Assembly: GCA_040954595.2 (NCBI GenBank)
Contig: CM082583.2
Coordinates: forward strand, 2,542,001-2,606,000
Reading direction: 5' to 3'
DNA: 64,000 nt
Source: Balanoglossus misakiensis
Lineage: Eukaryota > Hemichordata
Under the pieces are notes generated by a model that saw nothing but the letters and a program-made list of their open reading frames with translations, was not told where the DNA came from and made no database searches. The position numbers and the translations under genes were made by a program. Below are positions 14,901-28,667 of the stretch, in pieces (positions within the stretch are counted from its first letter, which is position 1; each line of letters starts with the position of its first letter).

Positions 14901-17900
14901 CAGGCGAGGAGGGATACAGCTATACGGGGAATCACGAGTTCGCGACGCAGGTACACGAGTGAGGAATACGGGGGAATTATATGTTTATCACATACATATC
15001 TCCGCTAATTTTGAGTTTCAAATAAAACTCTTTGTGGTTGCGATAAAATTTGGAACTATTTTGTGCAAAATTGAAGATCGATGTTATGCGGTCTATCTGT
15101 CAGGTGACTCAGGTCACGACCTGGACGATTCTGGGTTTGGCGAGGACCCGTCTGTAGTGCGTCAGCTGGATTTCATCGTCCGTCAAGGTTTCACTGGAGC
15201 AGGAAACCTTTCTTATGCCGTTTGCTTTATGACTAGACCGTTTTGCTCTAATCGTCGCATCAAACTTTTTTGCGAATACTCAAATTTGTACTTGTTGCTC
15301 GTTCGACAACGCGACGACATTGGCTCAGCACTGCCGACCTCGCGACAGTTTTGGTGCCGGTTGGTGCGATAAAAATGTACACAGGTAAAACTAATCGTCG
15401 ATCGTCCATATTTACACACACGAAACATTTTAGTTATCTTTGCTTATGTTTTTATATCGAAATAAAACCAACAATTGCACTGAATTTTGCCGCCCTAAGG
15501 GGACTTTGTTTACAAGTTTGGTGACGTCAGAGGGATGGTAATTACAATAACGCTTGGTGCATATTTACCTACGTCTGACGTCATACTATGGTAATATGCG
15601 GAGCTATGTATGTGATAAACACATAAAGACACACATGTGCATACACATACATACATACATACATACATACATACATACATACATACATACATACATACAT
15701 ACATACATACATACATACATACATACATACATACATACATACATACATACATACATACATACATACATACATACGTACGTACGTACGTACGTACACACAG
15801 ACAGACAGACAGACATTATGGAAAAAGACAAACATTATGGAAAAATACAAAAATTGGACATGATGTTAGCATAAAATCAACAGACCCGATACTTTTCAAG
15901 TATATTCATCGGTGATGGTTGAAATGGAAGAAAAACACGTTATAATTATACTGATTTGCTTTTCTAGAAACTGAGTGACTCAATAGTCGATTTTTGGCAC
16001 GTGGTTGACGATGAAAGTCAAGTTTATTCCACGCAGTTTTGTTACGGCAGTCATCCTGGAGCATGGGACATTTATTCGTGTACGGATAGCCAAGGTCGAG
16101 AAAGTACTCCTAACACACTAGTACAACCTAATACAGAGAATTTACCCAATATTGTGACGATTTCATCAGTTAATAATGTAAGTACACAACTTTGAAATGT
16201 TTATCACAGAAAAAGTCAAATTTGGAGTCGAGTCAAGCTCAGTATAACTATTCTTTTTATACCGGGTTAACACTGTCGGCTTCGATACCAAAGAAACACT
16301 GTGTCGTGATATTGTATTCTTTAACTTTAAAGGAATGCATGACTAATTCATGTTATTACACCCGTAAAATAAATATGTTGATAAATTTGAATAAAAATAT
16401 ATATTGGGGTGCACCACTAAAATGGGTCGCAAAATTACTGCATCATATACAAATCCAGACTTCATGCACATGCTCAGAAAAATCAAATGACCTTTATTTT
16501 CGTCCAATGGCATTGCATAAAGTCATCAAAAGTCATGTAACTCCATCTTTAACCAAAGATACGAATGCTACATTAGGCGATGTGGAGACAAACGTGATAT
16601 TTTATGCGCACATCAGTTATCTATTTGAAGCGTCCTTTTTTCACAAATAAGTCTGATGTCAAATATAAAAAAATTGGACGCAGTCTGATCAACCGCGCTG
16701 ACCAATTGGCAATGATTCCATCATCATGTTATGAATGCATTGCAATCCCTCTCCATGAACATTTCAGGTTGGACTTTGGTCCAAGGCAAACTCGGAAGGC
16801 GTTACAGTTGACTCGACACCCCCAGTGCAAGGGAAAGTGTCCTGCCCTTCATATATCACTACAAGTGACGACCTGAAATGTACGTGGTCAGGATTCTCTG
16901 ACAAGGAAAGCGGTATCGCGTATTACCTGTTCGGCATCGGTGTTGCAGAGAACGACGAATCGGTTCATCCATTCACCGTCATAAACTCGTCAGATCATGA
17001 ACATATCGCAACAGGTAAGACGAATTACCCATACATGTGATGGCTCCACTGTATACATGTATATGTCATTTTGCATGCTATGTTTTTGTTTTCCTGTGGA
17101 CCCAATACAATATAAGTAATTAAATTAATGCGGTATCGGCAAAATCTACGAGACTCAGTGTGATTTTAAAATATTTAACGTAATTTATCAAATTTAACAT
17201 TCCAGGACCCTTTAGCAACCATACCCATTACGTCACAGTATCTGCAGTTAATAATGCTGGAGACATTACCAGTTCATTCTCAAAACCAATATATGTTGAC
17301 AAAACGCCACCAATCGCTGGCAGAGTTGTGGAGCTAACGGGTGTGGATGAAGTGAATTTTGACGAGGAAATTACTGCCGGCGATAGAGAACGTTTGAACT
17401 GTATGACACTGGAAGGTAAGTCAGGGAGTGGGGATACATTGTATATTGAGTAAGCAACACCTCTATGTATTTCAAGTTCAGGAAATACATCTCGTTTCGG
17501 TTTATGTAGCTGCACACATTTGTTGGCATTTAAATGTCACGCGATCATCGATCACACAGTCTACATCGCCACGTTTCCTTTTTATTGGAATATTACAGCA
17601 TGGTGTTGAGAATCAATTAAATGTATCTGATGTCATATTGCTATTGAGTTTGAACTCCTCTTCTAATTATTATTCAATACTAATTATTCAGTGTAAATCT
17701 ACAAGAATACAAAGTTCACAGAATAAGAAAGAAAACTATATGAATATGTTCAAGAGATGTATAATTACTTTAATGTCGATCCGACATATAACATAACACG
17801 AAGGGAAACAACTGAATTGTGCAAAAGATATTGGAATTTCCAACACATGACTCTTATGACAACAAAGTTCAGAAATTCAAGGATATTCATGTTTGTCCAA

Positions 17901-18031
17901 AAGTCTAATAACTTATTGTTTTGCAGACTGTGGTGCCAGAACTGCAGTTTGCCAAAAATCTCTGGATAGAATCTTAGTTACGTGGGAACCTTTTCAAGAT
18001 CCAGAGAGTCCCATTGAAAGGTTTGTCTGTG

Positions 18032-18122
<91 letters not shown>

Positions 18123-21100
18123 ATGTATGTATGTATGTATGTATGTATGTATTGCTGGTTTTTTTGCATTTGTGTGTGCGTATTTGTTTTTTGTTTTGTA
18201 TCTCAGTAATGTCAGTGTAGTGCACTTTGTTTTTAGTACCTGCTAAAATTGTGAAATTTGAAGCTTCATTTTCCCACACGTTATTAACAGATATCAAGTG
18301 GCAGTTGGTACTTCCCCAGGCGGTGCTCAACTCAAGTTATTTCATGATGTAAATGTGGACAATGGATTGATGGCTCTCATCACTGGGATTAATCTTTATG
18401 ACGTCAGACAAGCTTTTGTGTCCGTGAGGGGCTTCAACGCTGCTGGTTTGCATACAACGGCCGTTTCTGATGGTGTTTTCATTAGTCGAATAAGTGCCGG
18501 ATTGCCGCCTCTCAACGGAAGTTACATTTGGGATGGGAACGGAGAAGACGATTTGTAAGTGATGTATTTTCTTGCATCTTTCAGCATCTAATGTAAATAA
18601 AAAATAAGATAAAAAGTATATTTTGTTGTGATACTTAAAGGGACTATTATTTTACTGTTATATGATTCTATGTCCTCATTGGATCATTTCCCTTACAGAG
18701 ACTACCAAGATACCAACGAAGGTTTGTATGGACAGTGGCATTTCGATGGTGACCCTTGTCCCAAGATTCGGTATGAGTGGTCAATTAATCGTATAGATGG
18801 AACCATGGTACAACCGATGACGACAACATCTGATGGTATGTAAACAACATTTGAGACAACTGTGGCGTTTATATATGCCAAAGTTTTGTCACATATAGTT
18901 CACTTAATTTTCCTCCCTAAAATGATGTTTCCGTATTGTCGCTACTTTGAGTAGGTTTTAAGCTACCCAGGTGAGTGATGGAAATCTCATATGGTCGACA
19001 CAATTTCAAGGTCGTCGATTTTTGCCATCTTTAAGAAATGGAAGTTTATAAGCTTAAGTGATACTGGGTCATTCTGAAACTTTGTAACAGAAATAAGTTT
19101 AATACGCTAACTACACATATAGAACTTTTTGACCAATGGAAGTGCTGATACAGTTAACATACCATTTCTTTAAGCTCTTACTACAGGGAGTTGTCTACCT
19201 TTTACCCAGAATGCAATTATTATAATGTGATTTTGACTCCATAGTAGGAGATAAAAACCTATTTAAAGCAGCCAGAAATCATCATGTAAAATTATGAAAA
19301 ATTAGGTGACACCGTCGCGCTCTCTGGTTTATTCTTCTGGCTGTGTGCGTTTTACGGGTGCAACTGCATGCCTAATTGGAGGAAATAATTTTAGGTAAGC
19401 CACGTCCGCCATGTACATTTTATTTTGTTCCTAAAACAGCTTTCGGAATGAATGATGAGCTCAGTATGAAGAACGGCGAAACGTATTACCTGGTAGTCAG
19501 AGCAACAAATATGCTCGGTTACTCTCATTCGCTTCGTTCTGATGGAGTGACCATACAGCTAGAGCCGCTCGAACCAAAAGATGTCAGAGATGGCGCGATT
19601 TATGGTTTTGACGTCAACTTCCAAGCTCCCATCACAACGTTATCGGCAAACTGGGACGCGTTCGGTGTTCATGAAGATCGTCTGTTCGGCCAAGTTGCAG
19701 GTATGTATAGTGACTGAATACCGGCGTAGGTTTTTACATTGTATATACTTGTCAAATCCCTAACAAAATGTGCTATATGATTCCTAGGCCAAATAAAAAA
19801 ATATGTGCTGTTCCGATTACATGGCTTTCAAAATGAGGGTAGGTAGGTAATTTGTCTATATCTTTGGCCGCCGTAGTGTAGAAGAATGACGTCATTGTTC
19901 TTGCGTGATTCTCGCAATTTTCATAAATTTTGTATATTTAACATCATTATTTTTACTTCCGCTTTGCGAAACTTTAAAAAGTTTAGGGCTAAAATTAGGG
20001 TAGGTCGGGTAATCGTAACAGCACAATATTTTTTTATTTGGCCCTATGGGAGTTCTACAAGAATAAAATTTCCTACAGGGTTCCTACAGGAACCCTGTAG
20101 GCTACACCTGTCCTATAGCACTTGTCTTACAATACAGCGGTTGTCGTATAGGATGGGTGTAAGAGTATACTGACATGAAACTAAAAAAGCAAATGTAAGT
20201 AAGTGATGTAAATTGAAAATTCAGATGAAATGCCCTTTTAAGTTGTTTTTTTGTATTACTCTATCTACTTCTATTCGTCCACAGGGCAACTGATCGACCA
20301 CTACGAAATAGCAGCAGGAACTGACCAGCGTTATCCAAACACAAGAGATGACATTCATAGATTCGTTAATGTCGGGCTGAACACATCACACACATTCACA
20401 GACCTCCAACTGATACCAGAAACGCAGACATACTACGTGACCGTCAGAGCGTATGCAGCGTCGACTGCAATGGTGGAGGTCACATCGAATGGCGTACAAG
20501 TCGGTTATGGTGGACAAGTGCTCTCACACGGTCATATCAGTGTTCCAACGTAAGATCCAACGTAATCTCTCCCTTGAAAATTGTCTCAAAATGCAACTGG
20601 TCTGCAGTACGATTTTCGAATGTGTGTCTAGGAGAATGACGTTATAATAATGTCATTTGTCATACATATCTAGATTTAGATAATAAATACCAAAATACTT
20701 AACAGTTGTCACGGTAGTAAGTTCAGAGAGGGAATATGTGCAAAATCAATTTACCCCTCATGCCAAATTATGACCTTTTTATGTTTCCCATAAACATAAC
20801 GCACAGTATTGTCAATAACGTCAAAACGCCCTGAAGCCCAGATGGCACACAAACTGAATTTTACTCTGTAGATTATAGATTTTCAGAAACCAATTTTTCC
20901 GAAATTCCCTAGTAGGCGATAAACCCCCATAAACTATGGAGGACGTGCATTTTCTTATACTGCACCAAAGCTCCGGCCTAATGACATTCGACTAGCACCC
21001 ACTCTTGATTCTTTTAAGAGAAAACTGAAGACATATTTGCTTGAAAAAGCCTACGGTGTGTGAACAGCCATCGGGCACCACTAAACAGAACTTCTGGATT

Positions 21101-24100
21101 TTGGCGCCATATAAATTGATTGATTGTTAGATTGATTGATTGGTATATATGTTATCTCATTTGCACATTACCCAGTTAATGCGACTCTCGCACGCGTATG
21201 GAAGCCAATACAACTGCTCTATTTTAAAGGACATGTGCGGGTGGCAAGATTCGCTTTAAAATGTAAATTCCGGAATTTTTCTTCTACCCAAAGGTACATA
21301 TCATCTACGACAAGTCTAACCCTGTCATGGAGCAACTTCAAGTTTTCAACTCCGGTACTTTTTTATACTTGGGGTATTGGCAGAAATGGAAGTACTTTAC
21401 ACACGATGTCTTGTAAGAATTTAGTAAGTATAAAAATACATACAATTGTTCACTTTTATTCTACTTAGATTCTCCCGAACCGTTCCCTCATATTCGCGCA
21501 TTTCGTTCAAGTACCTTCAAATTTAACTCCATGAAAACTGTTGTTTAAAGCCTCTATAGCTGCCATTTTTTTTGCATTATTTCCATGATTTTATTTTCCA
21601 ACTTAAATCGTTCCATCTAAATAGGCTTACTGATATGTATACATGAAGACCTTATATCGATGCCAGATTGTGACTACATGTTGCAATTTGAACACGCTAT
21701 GTATTAAAACGGTGCCGCACCGATTTAATCAGCCTCCAGCAGCTATATGGGCTTAGGTACCATTTCCTTGCATGTGTTTGTTTTTTACATTGAGAGCCTG
21801 GAATAACGTACGCATTTTGGCAATTACAGCAATCCATGGATTACAGTCTAGGGTCATTCGAAATTCCCGGTTTCGAACACTTATTTGAAGAAAAACGATG
21901 GACGAATGCTGGCAAGGATACATTGGTAGAAGAGACGGCACTCAGCCTTGAAGATAAGCGATCGTATACGGTAGTTGTTATGGCAACTGATGAATCTGGA
22001 CACTGTTCGCTCGCAACGGCAGACTTTAGGGTCGATCTTACCCCTCCTGAATCAGGAAATTTAAAGATAGGTGTTTTCGAAGACGAGGTACGTGAAGTAT
22101 CACTCGCATGAATAAGTATAAAACGTAACCTTCAGTGGCATAAATTTGGTGGGCATTCGATAATTATGCTTGTTTGATAATTATGGATTCAGGTTAAAAA
22201 TGATATGCATGCATTTATATATATTGTTGTTGGTTACTTTATAGGCAGTTACATACATTGACCGTGACGATATTTTATCGGTATCATGGTCTGGTTTCTA
22301 TGATGATGACAGTGGTCTTAGATCCTATTCAATCGCCCTCTACGATGGTTTGTCGTGTGTCCTGACAGTTGATCAGGTCGTTATACAGGATTTTACTGAT
22401 ATTTTGCCGAATGACACTGACTATACATTCGTCGAGTTGCAACTGAAGGTGAGTTCATTCAAGAGCGGATGTATCGATTGATTGGTTTATTGACATACTA
22501 ATTATTTGATTGGTTGGTTTGTTGGTTGGTTGGTTGGTTGGTTGGTTGGTTGGTTGGTTGGATGGTTAGATGGATGGATGGATTGATGGATGGTTGTTTT
22601 TGAAGAAAACAATGTAAATAAATGTAAACGTTGAGATAAACTTAATTAGATTGTCATTAATACATTGGAAAGTTCTGTTGTCATGCACAAATAACGTCTT
22701 TTCGTTATTTCCAGCCACAACAACCGTATTTTGTCCATCTTCGAGCTACAAATAACGCCGGTTTGTCGACTACAGTGATGTCTCCACCAATCATGTTAGA
22801 CTTGGTGCAGCCTGTGTACGGAACGGTTAAGGATGGACTGGATTTTGCCACAGATGTAGATTATCAGAGTTCTACAGACACCATTCAAGGTAATGTCAGC
22901 TGTAATGTTCACCAAAATCTCAGGAAGTGTAGGCCTTTTAATAATAGCAATGTGTATTTTACAGTTAATAATACATTCGCAGACAGTTGTCAATATGTAA
23001 AATAATTTAACAGCAGATACCACGTTGTGAACATACCGGTATGCTATTTAGTTATTTGAGATTGTCTAAACTTAGGTTAGTTAGGTTAAATGTTCATTAT
23101 GGCCGTTTTCAATTAGCAATAAATTCACCATGGATTAGTGCTGACGATATATAAGGCACCCTCATAATTCGTCATTGATTCATGTGTATGAAGTATTAAT
23201 CATTGATGTATAGCACTACGTTTGAGACATTAACTGTGTTGTTTTTAATTCTTCGCACAGCTTACATACCTGTGCAGTAGTAGCAGTTGTTGTTGTTGTT
23301 TTTTCTTTATTCCTCCATAAAAGGCCAAAATAACTTTTACATTTATTCATAAATTTATATGTATAGGTCCTTAATTGAAGGAGCGTGATTGAGCGGACAA
23401 ATGTGAACATAGGGTCTAACACCATGATGACTTAAAATGTTATATAAAATCACGGTCACTCATATATGCCGGAATTGATGTCCATCTGAGAGAAATTTTG
23501 TTTACGAAAGCTTATTAAACAAACACCACGTCGTTATTTTGTTTCTTACCAAGTTTAAACCCCAGCCAAGCAACAAACTCTGATTTAAAGTTCTATTCTT
23601 GCAGGCGTTTTCCTACATCTCCCAAATCCCGAAGGAGCGTCATGCCCAAGTCGCCATTTCCCCATGCAATCTGGTGATGCTGGTGACTGGAATACAGTGA
23701 ATAGTCGTGGTATTTGGGGAATGGATGAGTCTGACAGCGTGATATTCCGTCCAGAGCAGGTATGGCGGTCTCCGAATGGCGACTTAATCAATGGAACACA
23801 CGTTTGTTACGATTCTATGATGAACTTACCAATTACTGAACTTACTTTCTATTGGGCATAATCCGGCATTGAATAACATGTGGTACCCACAAAAAGTCAC
23901 GTGTAAGCAGCTGGCATGGAAATCCGCTCATTATTTTCGCAGTATGTATTTTGATGTCGTCTTCATTATATGTATTTTAGTTTACAGTTAATGATTCGAA
24001 GAATATGTCACGTGGTCTTTTATAAAATTATCAGTTGATACAACGTAATACTCATTGTAAGATTTGACATTTCTCCAACGCATTTTACAGTTGTCTCTTT

Positions 24101-27100
24101 CCGATGAAGAGGGCGGTCTTTCTATAAAACTGGTCCGAGATGTAAAGAGGGCGATAATGCACTCGGGGGCAATGTTCCACCCACAACCGGATGTAAGCGA
24201 AGGAGGCAAATACGAGGTAGGGTAAAATAGGGTCCTGTCTTCATTGATGTCAATTTTTCAAGTGTTATAATAAAACATACTATGGTGCGATGGTGGATGC
24301 TGGTGGATACGGGTCTTGTGATGAGAGAGGTGGTAATTTTCATTTTTCGTTTTATACGTTCGCCAACTATCGATATTTCACTGTCATAGCGGGGGGGGGG
24401 TGTGACATGGAAGACGTAAAAGGAGACCGTAATACACAGATCTCTAAATTCCTGATTTTCGGATAAAGAATCTATTTTCCACCGGTTTTCCTTACAGCTG
24501 GAGATCCTTGCTGCATCAGGAGAGCACGGTGCAGTGACAAGTGTGGTTTTCTGGGATGGCCCAAGTGGTGTTGTGGGTGATTTTGATATTCCCTTTGATG
24601 ACGTTGACCGGGAGAATGGCGTGCGAGAGTTTGGTGCCTGTGAACTTTGCTGTAATGTCAACCAAACCATCGAGTCACAAGGTAGGTCTATGACAGAACC
24701 CCATGGCTCGATCGTGCAAGCACGGCGTAACGGTAGTATTTGCATCGAGTGTCTGGCGGTGTATTCTTGCGCCCGTCCTCCGCACGAGCGACAGCAAGAA
24801 TACACCGCCAGCACGAGTGCAAATACTACCGGTACGCCGTACTTGCACGATTGAGCCATGGGGTTCTGTTTTTATTACATATGTTCATCCCATTTTGTAA
24901 AAAAGACCGAAAATGAAAGAAATGAGACCGCGGAATGATATTGCTTGTTTCGTGAACAGGCCACTCATTTGCATACAGGTATGGCATAATGTTTTTGGTA
25001 TTGCACTGAGTGCAAGTACCGATGTTACGCGCGCGCTCGGTGCAAGTAATCGACGGTACATATGTAATAATACACTTCTCACTTTGGGCCTATATGCAGT
25101 TTAACAGATATCAAATTCATTATATTAATTCAAATTACAACTGGAAATCTATTAAACCCATTGAAACAGTCAACGATTGCAGCTAGACCACGCCAGGGTT
25201 GACCGATCTGTGAGGTAGACGATTTCTTTACAACCAAAAGGTAGTTCCGGTAACAAACTCATTTGCATACAGGTATGGCATAATGTTTTTGGTATTGCAC
25301 TGAGTGCAAATACCGATGTTACGCGCGCGCTCGGTGCAAGTAATCGATGGTACATATGGCCAAAAAAAAGAGTTTTGTTTAGCGTCCTCGCGCGCGTCAC
25401 TTTTAAACATGCGCGTCGAGGCTTTTTTTTCGTAATTTTCGAACCCGGAAATCAACTCAGTGTTTTCTCCAGGACGCGCGATCGCGCGCTTCCCCCTCTT
25501 TTACACTTGAATCGCCCCTTGTAACAAGTTCAGGGGGCGACAATCGCCTCTTCGTGAACAGCCCACCCAGCCAGTACATGCGCGTCCAAGCCTCCATAGC
25601 AGGCACCGTCAGTCAAAACACTGGGAAAACGGCCGTGGTGGCCTATACATTTTAACTTCCCACCCCCCAAAACTATGTTGTAGATGACTTTCACATTAAT
25701 TTACGTGTAATTTAGCTCCAGGGCTATAGTGTGCAATTGTTGGAACAGCCTATCTGGATACCGTCTAAATTTAGAGCACACACTCTGCACTCAAGTGAAC
25801 TTGTTGTTATGGCGACTTTTGAAATTGGGTTGGCAGAACGTAACAATTGTATGCAAATTAAAGAAACTGCGTTCCTGCCATGGCGATTATCAAGAATGTA
25901 TCAGTTTTCCATGATCTTGTTTTCTTACTTAGGAAGGAAAGTAATTCAATATGTACAGAGACTGTTATTTGAGTAGTGTGCCTAGCCACAGATGGGGAAT
26001 GTAGGCAGAAATCGGAAGGAAAATATACCACTTCAATTTATTTAACTATTAATGGTTTCACAATCTAATATTTTGGCAGCTAAACTGAAACTTTTAAAAT
26101 CAAACAAGAAATTTTTTTCTCAGGTATAAAATTAAAGAAAGACACTATTGTTTTTGCAGTTGCATTTATTTTATTCATTTCACTCTACTTGCCAGGGGAG
26201 CAGTTAATCAGTCACTCTCCTACCACTTGTGTAATTAATTTCAGGAGAGTTATTTTCAGCTCTCCAGCATTTTTTAAATTACATGCCCTGAAAGTTATGC
26301 AAGCTGGTCTCTTCCTCTGCAAAATCTACTAATTTAAAGTCGAAAAAACTGTAACTGTTAATATGTTGTCAAGTTCACATGTAAAATGTTGTAATTTACT
26401 TATGCTGTTTTTAATATGGAATGAAGGCAGTTAGTAAGTTGACGTTCAAAATTGTCATTCCTTGATTTTTACCCAATTAACATAAATTACGCAAATCATG
26501 AATCCCCCCTACTTTGACCAAATCCCCCCTTAATTTTGGACTATTAAAGAAATATTTGCTGTACTTGTTTCGCATTTCCAGTATTTTTGTTTTGTGTATC
26601 AAGTGCATATACCGAGTACTCCACGCGCAACATAACCTTTATGTATATAACGACCATTGTTATTGTTGACGATTGAATTATAGTCCAGACTCGAATTAGA
26701 ACTTGGCGCAATAACGTTTACTGTACATGTAATATCTGTTGTGTTGCTCAGTTAAATGCTGGGCGTTTTTTCATATTTCATGAATTTGATCAAGAATCTA
26801 CAGTAGATACACAAAACAAAAACACTATAATAATTATGAAAAGTTGCAGCTAATGGAGCTTTATTTTTATCTTTTAACAGAGAGCAGTTGTCCGTGTAAC
26901 TGCACTCAGTACTTGTCAGGTCTTACCACAAGCTTCACGTCAACTGCGTCCACTACAAAGGTTACAACCAACCCATCAACCGAAATGACAACAAGCCCTT
27001 TCCCGTGGCAGATCATTGAGGAGGTAAATGAAGACGATACTTTCAAGGGCGACTATCACTTGAAGTCAATATCACACCATTCAGTAGGCTTTCAGCTTCA

Positions 27101-28557
27101 CCCGGGTAAGGTTCGATTTACAGGCCCATTTTGTGGGCATCTATATTTATACAATAAGACAATATCTATATTTTTGTACATGGAACTGCCTCGGGGAAAC
27201 AAAAGGCAAGATGCGTATGGTTTATCCTCCTTTTTAGATATTCACCACTCGACAGTTTGATATATCCACACTAACACATGATTTCTGTACATTTGTTTTA
27301 GCCGTGCGAGTAGGGGACAAAATCAGGCATTTTATAGCGTTGTGGTTTCGGTTCCAAAACAGCACAGAACCTGTCCAATATGACTTGGCAGAGTTGAACT
27401 TTGACCCATCAGCTGCGTGGCATTCGTACAGGTTAAACGTTATTAATGGAATGGTAAGGAACGCTGAAGATAATTATTCACATGTTTGTAGCATTAATTC
27501 AAATCCCAAGAGGTGGCAATTTGAATTATTCTCAGGATTTACTTTCAAACTTCGATGGGACAATATAAAAGACTCACTTATGAGTATATGCAAACGTACA
27601 ACCAATGATTGAGGCTGAATGTTTAAATGTAAAAGAAGCTGATAAAACAACGAGTGCCGCACACGTTCCTTTGACCTCCAGTTGAAAGAGTACCCAACTA
27701 TCGTGGTATGCACACATGGGAATTAGAATATTCACAACTGTGTCGTCCGTTAACTAAAGATAATGATAAAATATGCTAATATCCTCTGTAGTCCTTTGTG
27801 AATTGTTTTATGAAAATTGCATGAAATTACATGTCTTGTGGGCCATTAATTTCGCAGATTAGACAGTTTCAAAATATCATTACATTAAATGAAAACTATT
27901 ATTTCGCAATATCTGTCGTTACTTTATTCTTCTAGGATACAATGTCAGTAGAACTAAACGCTGATGGAAAATCTGTCATGTTAATGTCAGGGATTCCAGT
28001 GTTGTCACCAGACGCACGATTTGTCCTATCTGCTTGGCCAAGACACGCCATTGTCTCACCACTTAATGACGTATTTCATCCGCCCTCCACCACAGCAAGG
28101 TTCCGAAATGTCAGGTGTGGTAATCATAAAAGATGTTAATTCATACACTAGCGCTTTCGTTTAATGTAAGCACTATTATAAGAAAAGTCTATGTTACAGG
28201 GCTAGGGAATTGTTGTGTACTTGACAAATCGTATGGTTATGGTCATCTGGCCAGGCACCCAGCCAAGTTGATTTTGTTAATCGGTGGCATTGTACCAGTA
28301 TACGCAGTGTTTCAGTGTGCACGATATACAAATAGCTAATACATTCAAATAAAGTGACTGTTATGTTCGTGTCTTTTTCCATTTCTAAGATTTCCACTAT
28401 TGGCTGATGCTTTATGTAAATACGGCGAACCTTTCCGTGATGGCGACAATGCAATCAAGGCATTTTTTGCCGGTGTTGGATCTCAAAAACTACTAGACGA
28501 CATTGTGGCTTTCCAAGAGGTTAGTGATGATGTACGAATACTCAAAGCATTAAAACA

Positions 28558-28594
<37 letters not shown>

Positions 28595-28633
28595 ATGTAT
28601 GTATGTATGTATGTATGTATGTATGTATGTATG

Positions 28634-28667
<34 letters not shown>

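Noticed and set aside
14845-15372. 175-codon + frame
   Set aside because: Lies in repeat copy B1 and begins inside its hairpin; no domain, and it would disrupt the phase between exons 23 and 24.
16192-16650. 152-codon + frame in the intron after exon 24
   Set aside because: No splice support, AT-rich composition, and exon 24 joins exon 25 in frame without it.
24122-24859. 245-codon minus-strand frame
   Set aside because: Antisense of exons 37-38 plus the 24.7-kb hairpin; composition not protein-like.
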